Of a DNA stretch of 64,000 nt, positions 24,661 to 33,325 are shown in pieces. The notes below the pieces were generated by a model, which ran no database searches, was not told the DNA's origin, and saw nothing but the letters and a program-made list of their open reading frames with translations. The stretch lies in contig NZ_JAACFT010000019.1 of NCBI RefSeq assembly GCF_029051685.1, positions 1-64,000 on the forward strand, written 5' to 3'. Made by a program: the position numbers and the translations under genes. Source of the DNA: Bradyrhizobium sp. CSA207 (GTDB lineage: Bacteria; Pseudomonadota; Alphaproteobacteria; Rhizobiales; Xanthobacteraceae). How positions within the stretch are numbered: position 1 is the stretch's first letter; each line of letters starts with the position of its first letter.

Positions 24661-25143
24661 TCAGAACCCGAACGCGGCGGCGAGCGCGCCGTGCGGAAGC
24701 GACACCTGGAACATGCGCTCGAACACCACGTAGAGCCCGAGCGCGGTTGCCGCCGCCATCATTGACGAACGCATCGGGGATTGATGCTTCGGAATTGCGA
24801 GCACTACGAAGATGTAGACGGCCGAGGCGAGGTAGATTCCGATCAGCGGCATGGCCGCAACGAAAATCGCCGCCGGCACGAACAGGCCGGCAAGCCGCCG
24901 CAGTTCGGTCGGCGTGATAGCGATTGGGACGCTCGCCAGCGTCAAGCCCGGCAGGGCGCCGCGCGCCAGATTGTACAGGCTGCCAAGGACGACGATGACT
25001 CCGGTCAGGAATGGGAAGGTGCCGGACTCCACGCCCGCGCTCGACCAGCCAATGCCGTTGTCGAGGCTGGAGACGACGACCGCTACACCGAAGCTGCCGG
25101 TGAGGACGGCGGTCGCCAGTTCAAGAGCGCGGCGCGATATCAT
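24661..25143 (-). CDS. tctB: TTT-type transporter, small membrane subunit TctB
   Basis: 160 residues with four hydrophobic helices, the standard shape of the poorly conserved TctB. Position between tctC and tctA on the same strand is the main evidence. A palindromic repeat (25211-25330) separates it from tctC, which may lower or alter read-through within the operon. Confidence 0.85.
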   Translation of the reverse strand: MISRRALELATAVLTGSFGVAVVVSSLDNGIGWSSAGVESGTFPFLTGVIVVLGSLYNLARGALPGLTLASVPIAITPTELRRLAGLFVPAAIFVAAMPLIGIYLASAVYIFVVLAIPKHQSPMRSSMMAAATALGLYVVFERMFQVSLPHGALAAAFGF

Positions 25144-25210
25144 GGCGTGGTACCTTTGAAGGCAGGGCTATCGCATGTGGCGGCGGGGAAGATGCCGAAC
25201 GTGCTCGGCC

Positions 25211-25330
25211 TGGATGGTTCGAGACGCCCGCTTTGGCGGGCTCCTCACCATGAGGGTCTGATATCTCGCTGCAAAACGCGACCTCGTCCTGAGGGCCCGC
25301 CGCAGGCGGGCGTCTCGAAGGATGGCCGCA
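25211..25330. repeat. Dispersed palindromic repeat, family A, copy 1
   Basis: Two inverted modules: one near TTCGAGACGCCCGCTTTGG with a GGCGGGCTCCTCA partner, the other around CGTCCTGAGG and GCGGGCGTCTCGAAGGATGG. Copies 2 and 3 are at 55018-55124 and 59922-60027. It lies inside the transport operon, between tctC and tctB. Confidence 0.75.
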
Positions 25331-25395
25331 GGCGACCTGCCCGCCACGTTGTTCGTCATCTGCAATCGCCCTGCCTTTGAAGAGGCTTGCCCGCC

Positions 25396-26388
25396 TCACT
25401 TGATAAGCCAGCCCTGCTCACTCGCAACTTGCTTGAGGTGCTCGAGATCCTGCTTGATGAACTTATCCAGGGCATCGCCTGTCAAAAACGTGTCGACCTG
25501 CGAGGTCTTCTCGATGTAGTCCTTCCATTCCGGCGTGGCCTGAACCTTCTTCATCAGATCGACATAGAACGCAGCCTGCTCCGGCGTGACTTTGCCGGGC
25601 AGCCACACCGTCCGCGGCTGCTCATATTGCGCGATGTCGAGACCCTGTTCGACGCAGGTTGGGACGTCGCTCCAGCCCTCGGTCGCGGTGATCTTGGTGC
25701 CCTGCGGCAGCCGCTTCGGGCTGAAGGCGCATAGCGGACGCTGCGTGCCGCCGCGCCACTGGCCGAGGCTCTCGCTGGGATTGTTGACGTGGGAATCGAT
25801 GTGCCCGCCGGCGAGCTGCACTGCGGCCTCGGCGCCGCTCTTGAACGGGATGTAGGTCAGTTTGACGTGACCGACCTTCTCGATCATGCGCGTCAACACC
25901 TCGTCGGTGTCCTTCGACTGGGCGCCGCCCATCTTGAATTCGTTCGCGGCCGCGGCCTTCAGATAGTCGCCTGCCGTCTTGTAGGGCGAATCCTGCTTGA
26001 CCCAGAGCAGGAACTCGTCCTGGGCCATGGCCGCGATCGGCGTGAGGTCGATGTAGTTGAAGGCAACCTTGGACACGAGCGGTTGCTGCCAGGCGTTCGA
26101 GGTGCCGAAGATGACCTTGTGGGGATCGCCCGCGGAGGCCTTGCCGTACACATAGCCCTCAGCGCCGCTGCCGCCGCCCTTGTTGACGACCACGATCGGC
26201 TGGTCCGTCAGCTTGTACTTGGTGATGATGTTCTGCACCGCACGAGCCAGATTGTCCGTGCCGCCGCCCGGCCCAGCGGTCGCAACGAACTCGATCGGCT
26301 TCTGCGGCTGCCAGGCCGCGCCGGCGGGAGTCATGCCGGCGAGCACAATGGCGGCCGCAGACAGCAGAAATATCGACATATTGCGCAT
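25396..26388 (-). CDS. tctC: TTT-type transporter, periplasmic binding protein TctC (Bug family)
   Basis: 330 residues with a signal peptide (MSIFLLSAAAIVLAGMTPAGA). Bug-family features: KPIEFVATAGPGGGTDNLAR (carboxylate-binding loop), VVNKGGGSGAEGY, and the later DVPTCVEQGL. It delivers a carboxylate ligand to TctAB. The first in-frame ATG (26388) has GGAGGAAAAAC upstream. It lies 51 bases after the CoA-transferase gene. Confidence 0.92.
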   Translation of the reverse strand: MRNMSIFLLSAAAIVLAGMTPAGAAWQPQKPIEFVATAGPGGGTDNLARAVQNIITKYKLTDQPIVVVNKGGGSGAEGYVYGKASAGDPHKVIFGTSNAWQQPLVSKVAFNYIDLTPIAAMAQDEFLLWVKQDSPYKTAGDYLKAAAANEFKMGGAQSKDTDEVLTRMIEKVGHVKLTYIPFKSGAEAAVQLAGGHIDSHVNNPSESLGQWRGGTQRPLCAFSPKRLPQGTKITATEGWSDVPTCVEQGLDIAQYEQPRTVWLPGKVTPEQAAFYVDLMKKVQATPEWKDYIEKTSQVDTFLTGDALDKFIKQDLEHLKQVASEQGWLIK

Positions 26389-26439
26389 GTTTTTCCTCCA
26401 CCCGATTTTTTGATCTTGTTTATTGGTAGCGATGTCAGC

Positions 26440-27699
26440 TCAGGCGACGCGTTCCTCCTGCCTGCTCGATGCCAAAACGATCGCGCCTTCTTTTTCGAGC
26501 GCGTCGATCTGCTGCTGGTCGAACCCGTACTCCGCCAGCACCTCGCTTGTATGTTCGCCGTAGACCGGTGCTCCGGAACGCACCTTGCCGGGCGTCTTTG
26601 AGAATTTGACCGGAAGCCCGATCGTCTTCACCGGGCCGAGCGTCGAATGCTCGACCTCCACGACCATCTCGCGTGCGAGGGTCTGCGGATCGCTCAACGC
26701 CTCCAGCATGTCGTGGACCGGACCGCATGGCACGCCCTTCTCGTCAAGTGCCGCCAGCCAATGCGATCGCGACCTCGTCCGGAAACGCTCGCTCAAGACC
26801 GCTTCGAGCTCCTTCAGATGCGCCATGCGGTCGGCCCCGGTGACGAAGCGCGGGTCGGCCGCAAGCTCGGTCGCATCGAGCGCCTCCAGCATCAGGAGCC
26901 AATGCTTCTTGTTGGCGCCGCCGACCACGAGCCAGCCGTCGGAAGCTTCGAAAGCCTGATATGGCGCGTTGAGCGGATGCGCCGAGCCCATCGCGCGCGG
27001 CGCCGTGCCGGCGGCAAGGGCGATGGTCGATTGCCAATAGGTCTGCACCAACGCGGCTTCATAGAGCGAGGTCTCAACCCATTGTCCCTCGCCGGTTTTC
27101 AGGCGATGCGCATAGGCAGCTAGGATCCCCATACTCGCGAGCAGGCCGGCGGTGATGTCGGACAGCGGCGGCCCGCACTTCACCGGCGGACCGTCGGGAC
27201 GCTCGCCCGTAAAACTCATGATCCCGCTCATCGCCTGCGCGACCAGATCGAATCCCCTGCGGTCCTTGTAGGGGCCGGTGCGGCCGAACCCCGAGAGCGA
27301 ACAATAGATCAGCGCCGGGAACTCTTTGTGCAGCTCCTCGTAACCGAAGCCCAGGCGCTCCATGGCACCGGGCGCAAAATTCTCGACCAGCACGTCGGCA
27401 TTCGCGATCAGCCGCCGCAGGACGCGCTTGCCGCCATCGGTTTTCAGATCCAGCACGATGCCGCGCTTGTTGCGGTTCATCATCAGGAACGAGGCCGCCT
27501 CGTCGCCGATTTTCGGCGGCACCGAGTGGCGGGTATCGTCGCCATTGGGTGACTTTTCGATCTTGATGACGTCGGCGCCCATGTCGGCGAGCATCAAGGT
27601 GCAGGTCGGACCTGCCATGACATGGGTGAGATCAACGACCTTGAGACCCGCGAGTGGTCCGGAGCGATGAGAAGCGGATTGCGATGGATCCTTTTGCAT
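26440..27699 (-). CDS. Family III CoA-transferase (CaiB/BaiF/formyl-CoA transferase type)
   Basis: 419 residues. PLAGLKVVDLTHVMAGP at the N-terminus and the catalytic Asp in GPPLSDITAG (about residue 181) are diagnostic. These enzymes move CoA between acyl groups, usually to activate a carboxylate. With the transporter and an enoyl-CoA hydratase in the same operon it would activate the imported acid. 9 bases separate it from the hydratase gene. Confidence 0.92.
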   Translation of the reverse strand: MQKDPSQSASHRSGPLAGLKVVDLTHVMAGPTCTLMLADMGADVIKIEKSPNGDDTRHSVPPKIGDEAASFLMMNRNKRGIVLDLKTDGGKRVLRRLIANADVLVENFAPGAMERLGFGYEELHKEFPALIYCSLSGFGRTGPYKDRRGFDLVAQAMSGIMSFTGERPDGPPVKCGPPLSDITAGLLASMGILAAYAHRLKTGEGQWVETSLYEAALVQTYWQSTIALAAGTAPRAMGSAHPLNAPYQAFEASDGWLVVGGANKKHWLLMLEALDATELAADPRFVTGADRMAHLKELEAVLSERFRTRSRSHWLAALDEKGVPCGPVHDMLEALSDPQTLAREMVVEVEHSTLGPVKTIGLPVKFSKTPGKVRSGAPVYGEHTSEVLAEYGFDQQQIDALEKEGAIVLASSRQEERVA

Positions 27700-27708
27700 C
27701 GGCCTGCC

Positions 27709-28506
27709 CTATTCGCCGCGCCATTGCGGCGCGCGTTTGGTGAGAAATGCGTCGAGGCCCTCGCGAAAATCCTCGCTGGTGTAACACGTCAGGATCAGGT
27801 CCTCGCCCTCCTCCCGCGTCAGCCGCCGTTGCAGCCGGGCAACCGCCTGCTTGGTCGCGTTGAGCGTCAGGGGCGCATGACCGGCAAGGAGCCGGGCGAC
27901 TTCGTCGGCACGCCGGTCGAGCGCCGCGATGTCCTCGACGACTTCAGTGAGCAGCCCGACGCTTGCAGCCTCGGCGGCTTCGACGAGGCGCGCCGTGAAG
28001 ATCAGATCCTTGACCCGTGCAGCACCGATGAGCGACGTGAGGCGGCTAATATTGGACATCGACAGGCAGTTGCCGAGCGTCCTTGCGATGGGGAATCCGA
28101 TTTTCGTGCTGCGGGTGCCGATGCGCAGATCGCAGGCCGCGGCGATGCCTGCCCCGCCCCCGGTGCAGAACCCGTTGATCGCCGCGATGGTCGGAACCCG
28201 GCATTGCTCGAGCACGGTAAGGACCCGATCAATCCGGTTCTCGTAGTCGAGCGCATCCTGCGGTGTTTTGAATTCACGGAACTGATTGATGTCGGTTCCC
28301 GAGGCGAAGGCCTTGTCGCCGGCGCCGCGGAGCACCAGCACCTTGATCGAATGATCCTCATTGGCCTGTTGGCAAATGTCCGCCAGCCGCTCGTACATTG
28401 CGAAGGTGAACGCGTTCCGCGCCTGCGGGCGGTTGAAGACGATCCGCCCGATATCGCCGTCGCGTTCAAAAACGAGGTCTTCCGTCACCGCGGCCTGTTG
28501 GTCCAT
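27709..28506 (-). CDS. Enoyl-CoA hydratase/isomerase family protein
   Basis: 265 residues. Crotonase fold: oxyanion segments AFASGTDINQF (about residue 66) and AINGFCTGGGAGIAAACDLRIG (about 111). The usual catalytic Glu positions are not both evident in the TGGGAGIA and IGFPIARTLGNCLS regions, so hydratase, isomerase or another crotonase activity is possible. It is the first gene of the catabolic operon and divergent from the GntR regulator. Confidence 0.9.
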   Translation of the reverse strand: MDQQAAVTEDLVFERDGDIGRIVFNRPQARNAFTFAMYERLADICQQANEDHSIKVLVLRGAGDKAFASGTDINQFREFKTPQDALDYENRIDRVLTVLEQCRVPTIAAINGFCTGGGAGIAAACDLRIGTRSTKIGFPIARTLGNCLSMSNISRLTSLIGAARVKDLIFTARLVEAAEAASVGLLTEVVEDIAALDRRADEVARLLAGHAPLTLNATKQAVARLQRRLTREEGEDLILTCYTSEDFREGLDAFLTKRAPQWRGE

Positions 28507-28532
28507 CTCCCAAGTCCTTTATATTTTTTCAT

Positions 28533-28546
28533 TTTTGAATGCAAAA
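28533..28546. promoter_or_regulatory. GntR operator candidate, copy 1
   Basis: TTTTGAATGCAAAA, identical to copy 2 except for one base, lies 27 bases upstream of the hydratase start. TTGnATnCAA-like sites suit the FadR/GntR class. Confidence 0.6.
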
Positions 28547-28595
28547 TGTGATATTTACAAGCTCAATCTTGTATTACATCGGCAATTAACACGAC

Positions 28596-28609
28596 TTTTG
28601 CATGCAAAA
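28596..28609. promoter_or_regulatory. GntR operator candidate, copy 2
   Basis: TTTTGCATGCAAAA is a perfect 14-base palindrome 14 bases upstream of the GntR start. It is 63 bases, six helical turns, from copy 1, so the two sites face the same side of the DNA. Confidence 0.65.
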
Positions 28610-28623
28610 CAAGGCTCCACTCC

Positions 28624-29289
28624 ATGCTTCATGAGGAGGTCGTCGGGCGCATTCGCGCCATTCTGCTCGACGGCGAAATCCCGCCCGGCGCCCGCATTCC
28701 CGAGCGCGAGCTATGCGACCGGCTGCAGATTTCGCGGACGCCGCTGCGCGAAGCGCTCAAGGTCCTCGCCGCCGAAGGCCTGGTGCATTTGCTGCCCCAT
28801 CGCGGCTCGCGCGCGGCGAAGCTGACCGACAAGGACATGCGCGACCTGTTCGAGGTCTGCCAGGGCCTCGAGGCACTCGCCGGCGAACTCGCCTGCGAGC
28901 GCATCACCGACGCGGAGATCGACGAGATTGCCGCCGCACACGCGTCGATGGTGCAGCGCTATCGCGAGGGCGATTTGATTCAGTACTATCGCGGCAACCG
29001 CGCCATCCACGAGGCGATCGTCGCCGCCGCCGGAAATCCCGTGCTCTCGGGGCTCTATGCCTCCGTGACCGCGCGCATTCGCCGCGCGCGCTACGTCACG
29101 CCGATGACGCCGCAACGCTGGGCGGTCGCGGTTAGCGAGCACGAAGCCATTCTGAACGCGCTACAGCGGCGCGATGGCGTCGGCCTCTCCCACATCCTGC
29201 GCGCGCATCTGCGCCATAAGCGCGAAGAGGTCTTGCAAGCCGGATTTGCGGAGACGGACGGGAGCGAGCTCGCGCTGAAGATCGCGTGA
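28624..29289 (+). CDS. GntR-family regulator (FadR/FCD subfamily)
   Basis: 221 residues. An N-terminal winged helix (VVGRIRAILLDGEIPPGARI, ERELCDRLQISRTPLREALK) is followed by a helical FCD ligand domain with the metal-type residues (FEVCQGLEALAGELACE, NRAIHEAIVAAAGNP, EHEAILNAL). It most likely represses the divergent hydratase/CoA-transferase/TctCBA/PdxA operon and itself through two operators in the 117-base gap, with an acyl-CoA or organic acid as inducer. Confidence 0.92.
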   Translation: MLHEEVVGRIRAILLDGEIPPGARIPERELCDRLQISRTPLREALKVLAAEGLVHLLPHRGSRAAKLTDKDMRDLFEVCQGLEALAGELACERITDAEIDEIAAAHASMVQRYREGDLIQYYRGNRAIHEAIVAAAGNPVLSGLYASVTARIRRARYVTPMTPQRWAVAVSEHEAILNALQRRDGVGLSHILRAHLRHKREEVLQAGFAETDGSELALKIA

Positions 29290-29356
29290 GGGAGAGGTCA
29301 CAACGGCTTGTGAACCTGCCAGTATCGGGCAATCCTGGAGACTAGGAGCGCGTTGC

Positions 29357-29998
29357 ATGGCGATTGGGTTGCACGGCTACCAATACAGCGTCTACTCCCG
29401 GATCGTCCGCCTGGCTCTCCATGAAAAGCGGGTGGCGTACGATTGGGTCGAGGTCAATCCATTCGCGCAGAATATCCCTGCAAGCTACCTTGCAATGCAT
29501 CCCTTCACGCGCGTTCCCGCGCTGGTTCATGATGGCTTCGTCGTCTACGAAACGGGCGCCATCACGCGCTATGTGGATGAAGCCTTTGAAGGGCCAAAGC
29601 TTCAATCCATGGAGCCGAGAACGCGGGCGCGTTGCAATCAAATCATGTCGATCGTGGACAGCTACGCCTACTGGCCTCTGGTGAGGCAAGTCTTCTCTCA
29701 CGGGGTTTTCAGGCCGCGCATGGGATTGCCGGCGGACGAGAGCGAATTTCGAAAAGGCCTCGAAGCCACGCCGAGGATCCTGTCAGCATTGGAGAGAACC
29801 CTCGTCGAGGGACCATACCTCTGCGGCCATCAACTCTCGCTCGCTGACATCCATCTCGCGCCAATCATCGGCTACTTTGTATTGGCGCCTGAAGGCAAAA
29901 CGCTGCTTTGGAAGCACCTCAGGCTGCGCGACTGGTGGGTAGATTTCTCCGAAAGAAATAGTTTCGTGGCCACAACGCCGCGATTGCCGCAGGCATAG
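29357..29998 (+). CDS. Glutathione S-transferase family protein
   Basis: 213 residues. Thioredoxin-like N-terminus with YSVYSRIVRLALHEKRV, cis-Pro in TRVPALVHDG and ETGAITRYVDE; helical C-domain with LSLADIHLAPI. Distinct from the GST at 222-860. The codon use is slightly less GC-biased than neighbours. No clear substrate; it follows the GntR gene by 67 bases on the same strand. Confidence 0.9.
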   Translation: MAIGLHGYQYSVYSRIVRLALHEKRVAYDWVEVNPFAQNIPASYLAMHPFTRVPALVHDGFVVYETGAITRYVDEAFEGPKLQSMEPRTRARCNQIMSIVDSYAYWPLVRQVFSHGVFRPRMGLPADESEFRKGLEATPRILSALERTLVEGPYLCGHQLSLADIHLAPIIGYFVLAPEGKTLLWKHLRLRDWWVDFSERNSFVATTPRLPQA

Positions 29999-30047
29999 CC
30001 GTGAGAGCTGCTCTCAGCCAAGGATGCCTAAGGCGGGGCGTTCCTCA

Positions 30048-30776
30048 CTAGCAGCCCAGCCTGTCGGCGATCCCGCCAAAATCCCTGGCGACGATGTCCC
30101 AGTTGCCGGTCGCTTCAAAATCGACCTTCTGCAACGCACCATATTCCGTCGGCCGCGCCACAAACGCCGTCTTCAGGCCGTTCTTCTGCGCGGCGGCGAG
30201 GTCGCCGTTGTGGGCGGCGACCATCATCACCTGCGCTGGCTTGAAGCCGAGCAGGCGCGCGGCGCCGAGATAGGTTTCGGGATCCGGCTTGTAATGCTCG
30301 AACAGTTCGGCGGACATGATCAGGTCCCAGGGCAGGCCCGCGAACTTCGCCATGTTGGTGAGCAGCGCGACGTTGCCGTTCGACAGCGGCGAGATCACGA
30401 ACTTCGATTTCAACCGCGTCAGGCCGGCGACGCTGTCGGGCCAGGGATGCAGGCGGTGCCAGCCCTTGGTGAGATAATCGAGATCGGCCTCGGTCAGGCC
30501 CTTGATCGCAAACTTCTCGACCAGCTTTTCCAGCGAGCGGCGATGCAAATCGTCGAGCATGACATAGCCGCGCTCGGGGTGCTGGCGCACGTCATCCATG
30601 GAGGCCATGTACATGCCGCGCCAGCCGTCGACCAGCGCGGTCCAGTCGGCGCTGATGCCGCGCCCCCTGCTCCACCGCATGAAGTCGGTGATCAGGCTGG
30701 TGCGCCAGTCGACGACCGTGCCGAACACGTCGAAGACAAGGGCTTTGACGGCGGAAAGATCGGACGTCGTGGTCAT
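30048..30776 (-). CDS. Haloacid dehalogenase, type II (HAD superfamily)
   Basis: 242 residues, starting at the ATG at 30776 with GGAG upstream. HAD motif I is FDVFGTVVDW with the nucleophile Asp16; motif II is VISPLSNGN; motif III/IV around KPDPETYLGA and MMVAAHNGDL. The length and the FGTVVDWR start are those of (S)-2-haloacid dehalogenases, which hydrolyse 2-haloalkanoic acids. Other HAD hydrolases cannot be excluded. Confidence 0.88.
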   Translation of the reverse strand: MTTTSDLSAVKALVFDVFGTVVDWRTSLITDFMRWSRGRGISADWTALVDGWRGMYMASMDDVRQHPERGYVMLDDLHRRSLEKLVEKFAIKGLTEADLDYLTKGWHRLHPWPDSVAGLTRLKSKFVISPLSNGNVALLTNMAKFAGLPWDLIMSAELFEHYKPDPETYLGAARLLGFKPAQVMMVAAHNGDLAAAQKNGLKTAFVARPTEYGALQKVDFEATGNWDIVARDFGGIADRLGC

Positions 30777-30940
30777 GCTTTGCTCCGCTGAGTCCCCGCG
30801 CCCCGGGCGGCCTCGGATCAGACCAAGGGCTTTAAAGCATGATCCGTTCCATGCAACAACAGCGCTAGTCCGGCACATCAAGCACGTCCAAGACGAACAA
30901 GATGACCGGCTTCAACCAGTCGGGGTGTAACGCATCTGCC

Positions 30941-32133
30941 ATGACCAACGCTGTTGCATATGTATTGCTTGAGGACGCCCGCCTCCCCGACAAGGGAGTC
31001 CTGATCGAGACGCTCCGCGTCCGTCATCCCGGCCTGCGCTGGGAAAGCAGCGAAGTCACAATAAGTGAAGACGCCGACAAGGCGATGTTCATTCGCGCCG
31101 GCGATCATCTCATGGCCATCCTCTTGATGCCTGCGCCCCTGCCGTTCGATCAGCAGCTGTGGCAGCGGGCTTCCTGGGTGTGGCCGGAGGCTTTCCAAGC
31201 GGTTGGACGCCACCGCGCGCACCTCATCGTCTCGACAATGGGCTCCGCCGAGAACAAGGCAGAGACGCCAAAGCTTGGGCTCGTTGAGAATGCTCCCCTT
31301 ACAACGGCCGTTGTCGGCGGCGTGCTCGAAGCGCTGCCGGGCTGTCTCGGCGTAGTCTGGAGTGGAAAAGTGGCCGCTCCCCCGAGATGTGGCTTGAGCA
31401 GTCGCGCCGCTCGTTCGATCCGTTTCCAGATCACCCGTTCGGATTGTGGATGGAAATCGTTCCCTTCCGTTGCGGTGAAAGCGTCGGAGCCTACACGGTC
31501 GGATTGTCCGCATTCACGGGACGCGAGATCGAATTTGAGGTGGATGGGCTCGAGGAACGCGCCGTCACCGTCCGCGTTGCCCAGCTTTCGTCATACCTCA
31601 TCGCAAACGGCCTCGACGCCGGGATTAAGAGCGGCGCGGTTTTCGAGGCCGACTCCGAAATTGATCATCGCGTTGCCGTGCTTCACCGCAATTCGCGCTT
31701 CAACATCGGGCCGGTCATTTCATTCTCATCTGTTCCGGATCGATTTGGAAGGCTCAAGACCTACGAGATCATTCCGGGCTCGATCGCCCGGAATCATCCT
31801 CTGCTGGTCATGTTGAGCAAGGTCGGGCTTTTCGATCCGGCAAAGAGCGAAAATCAAATCAAACTCCGGCCTGACCACTACGTTTCGGAAGTCCGATTGG
31901 AGAGCTACGACGGCGCCATATCGGGCGCGCTGTCCAACTTGCTCGCTACCGATGCCCATATTGAGGCCGACGCAAAGGCTCGACGTGCGCTCGCGAGCGG
32001 GGATATCCAATCGGCGAAGCTGCTTCTCCGGCCGTTTGCGGAAGAAGTCGACGTGCTTCAGTCGGCTTTGAAGTTAGGCCTGACTTTGCGCGATGCCTTC
32101 ATGTTTTTGCCAGCACCGCCTCGCAGTCCGTAG
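30941..32133 (+). pseudogene. DUF4261-domain gene interrupted by a frameshift
   Basis: The reading frame from 30941 (alternative ATG at 30902) encodes AYVLLEDARLPDKGVLIETL and, up to about 31378, the N-terminal half of a DUF4261-like protein. The coherent continuation GESVGAYTVGLSAFTGREIEFEVDGLEERAV lies one frame over and runs to the stop at 32133. The switch falls on a run of five C (31379-31383); one extra C, or a -1 slip there, joins both halves as ...AAPPEMWLEQSRRSF. Either an inactivated gene, a sequencing or assembly slip, or programmed frameshifting. DUF4261 has no established function. Confidence 0.6.
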
Positions 32134-32208
32134 CCCCCGACGGAGGTGCCTATCCGCGACCAACGTCCGGCGTTAGTCAGCCGAACGTTGCGCGCGATCG
32201 TCGCAGCC

Positions 32209-33210
32209 TCAATCGAGGTGGAACTTCGCCAATTCGCGGTGCTCGGCCTTGATGTAGCGCACGGTGCCGGTGACGGAGCGCATCACCACCGTCTCGGTCT
32301 CGATCACGCCGTCCTTGCGGAATTTCACGCCCGAGAGCAGCGAGCCCGTGGTGACGCCGGTGGCGGCAAACAGGCAGTCGCCCCTGGCCATGTCCTCGAT
32401 GCCGTAGATCATCTTGGGATCGTTGACGCCCATCTTGGCGGCGCGCTCGCGCTTCTCGTCGGAATCGAGGATCAGGCGGCACTGCATCTGGCCGCCGATG
32501 CAGCGCAGCGCCACGGCCGCAAGCACGCCTTCCGGCGCGCCGCCGGTGCCGAGATACATGTCGACGCCGGTATTGTCGGGGTCGGCGCAGTGGATCACGC
32601 CGGCGACGTCGCCGTCAGTGATGAGACGCACGGCCGCGCCCGTCGAGCGCACGCTCTCGATGATGCTGGCGTGGCGCGGACGGTCGAGCACCAGCACGGT
32701 GATCCCCTCCGCCGGCACGCCCTTGGCCTTGGCGAGACGGCGGACGTTCTCGGCCGGCGTGGCGTCGAGCTCGACGACGCCCTTGGCGTAGCCGGGACCG
32801 ATCGCGAGCTTCTGCATGTAGACGTCGGGGGCGTGCAGCAGCGTGCCGCCGTCGGCCATCGCCATGGTGGCGATCGAGCCCGGCATGTTCTTGGCGCACA
32901 GCGTGGTGCCTTCGAGCGGGTCGACCGCGATGTCGACCTGCGGGCCGGCGTTCATGCCGACCTTCTCGCCGATGAACAGCATCGGCGCCTCGTCGCGTTC
33001 GCCCTCGCCGATCACGATGGTGCCTTCGATCGGCAGCTTGTTGAGCTCGCGCCGCATCGCGTCCACGGCGGCCTGGTCGGCCGCCTTCTCATTGCCGTGC
33101 CCGCGCAGCCGCGCCGAAGACACCGCCGCCCGCTCCGTCACACGCACGATCTCCAGCGTGAGAATGCGCTCGAGCAACGCGTGCGGCGGCACTGAAATAT
33201 GGGTCGACAT
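32209..33210 (-). CDS. glpX: Class II fructose-1,6-bisphosphatase
   Basis: Hydrolyses fructose 1,6-bisphosphate to fructose 6-phosphate in gluconeogenesis (and the Calvin cycle where present). 333 residues. GlpX motifs: GEGERDEAPMLFIGE, DIAVDPLEGTT, and PDNTGVDMYLGTGGAPEGVL. Same strand as hom, 115 bases downstream of it. Confidence 0.95.
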   Translation of the reverse strand: MSTHISVPPHALLERILTLEIVRVTERAAVSSARLRGHGNEKAADQAAVDAMRRELNKLPIEGTIVIGEGERDEAPMLFIGEKVGMNAGPQVDIAVDPLEGTTLCAKNMPGSIATMAMADGGTLLHAPDVYMQKLAIGPGYAKGVVELDATPAENVRRLAKAKGVPAEGITVLVLDRPRHASIIESVRSTGAAVRLITDGDVAGVIHCADPDNTGVDMYLGTGGAPEGVLAAVALRCIGGQMQCRLILDSDEKRERAAKMGVNDPKMIYGIEDMARGDCLFAATGVTTGSLLSGVKFRKDGVIETETVVMRSVTGTVRYIKAEHRELAKFHLD

Positions 33211-33325
33211 CGGCTCACTCCTTCAAGACAGGTTTGAACGGAAATCTCCGTCCGCATCAACTCGCAACATCAGCGGTTCGTTCGAACCGCGCTCCTCATT
33301 TCAGCATGCTGATCCGGAGCATGCC

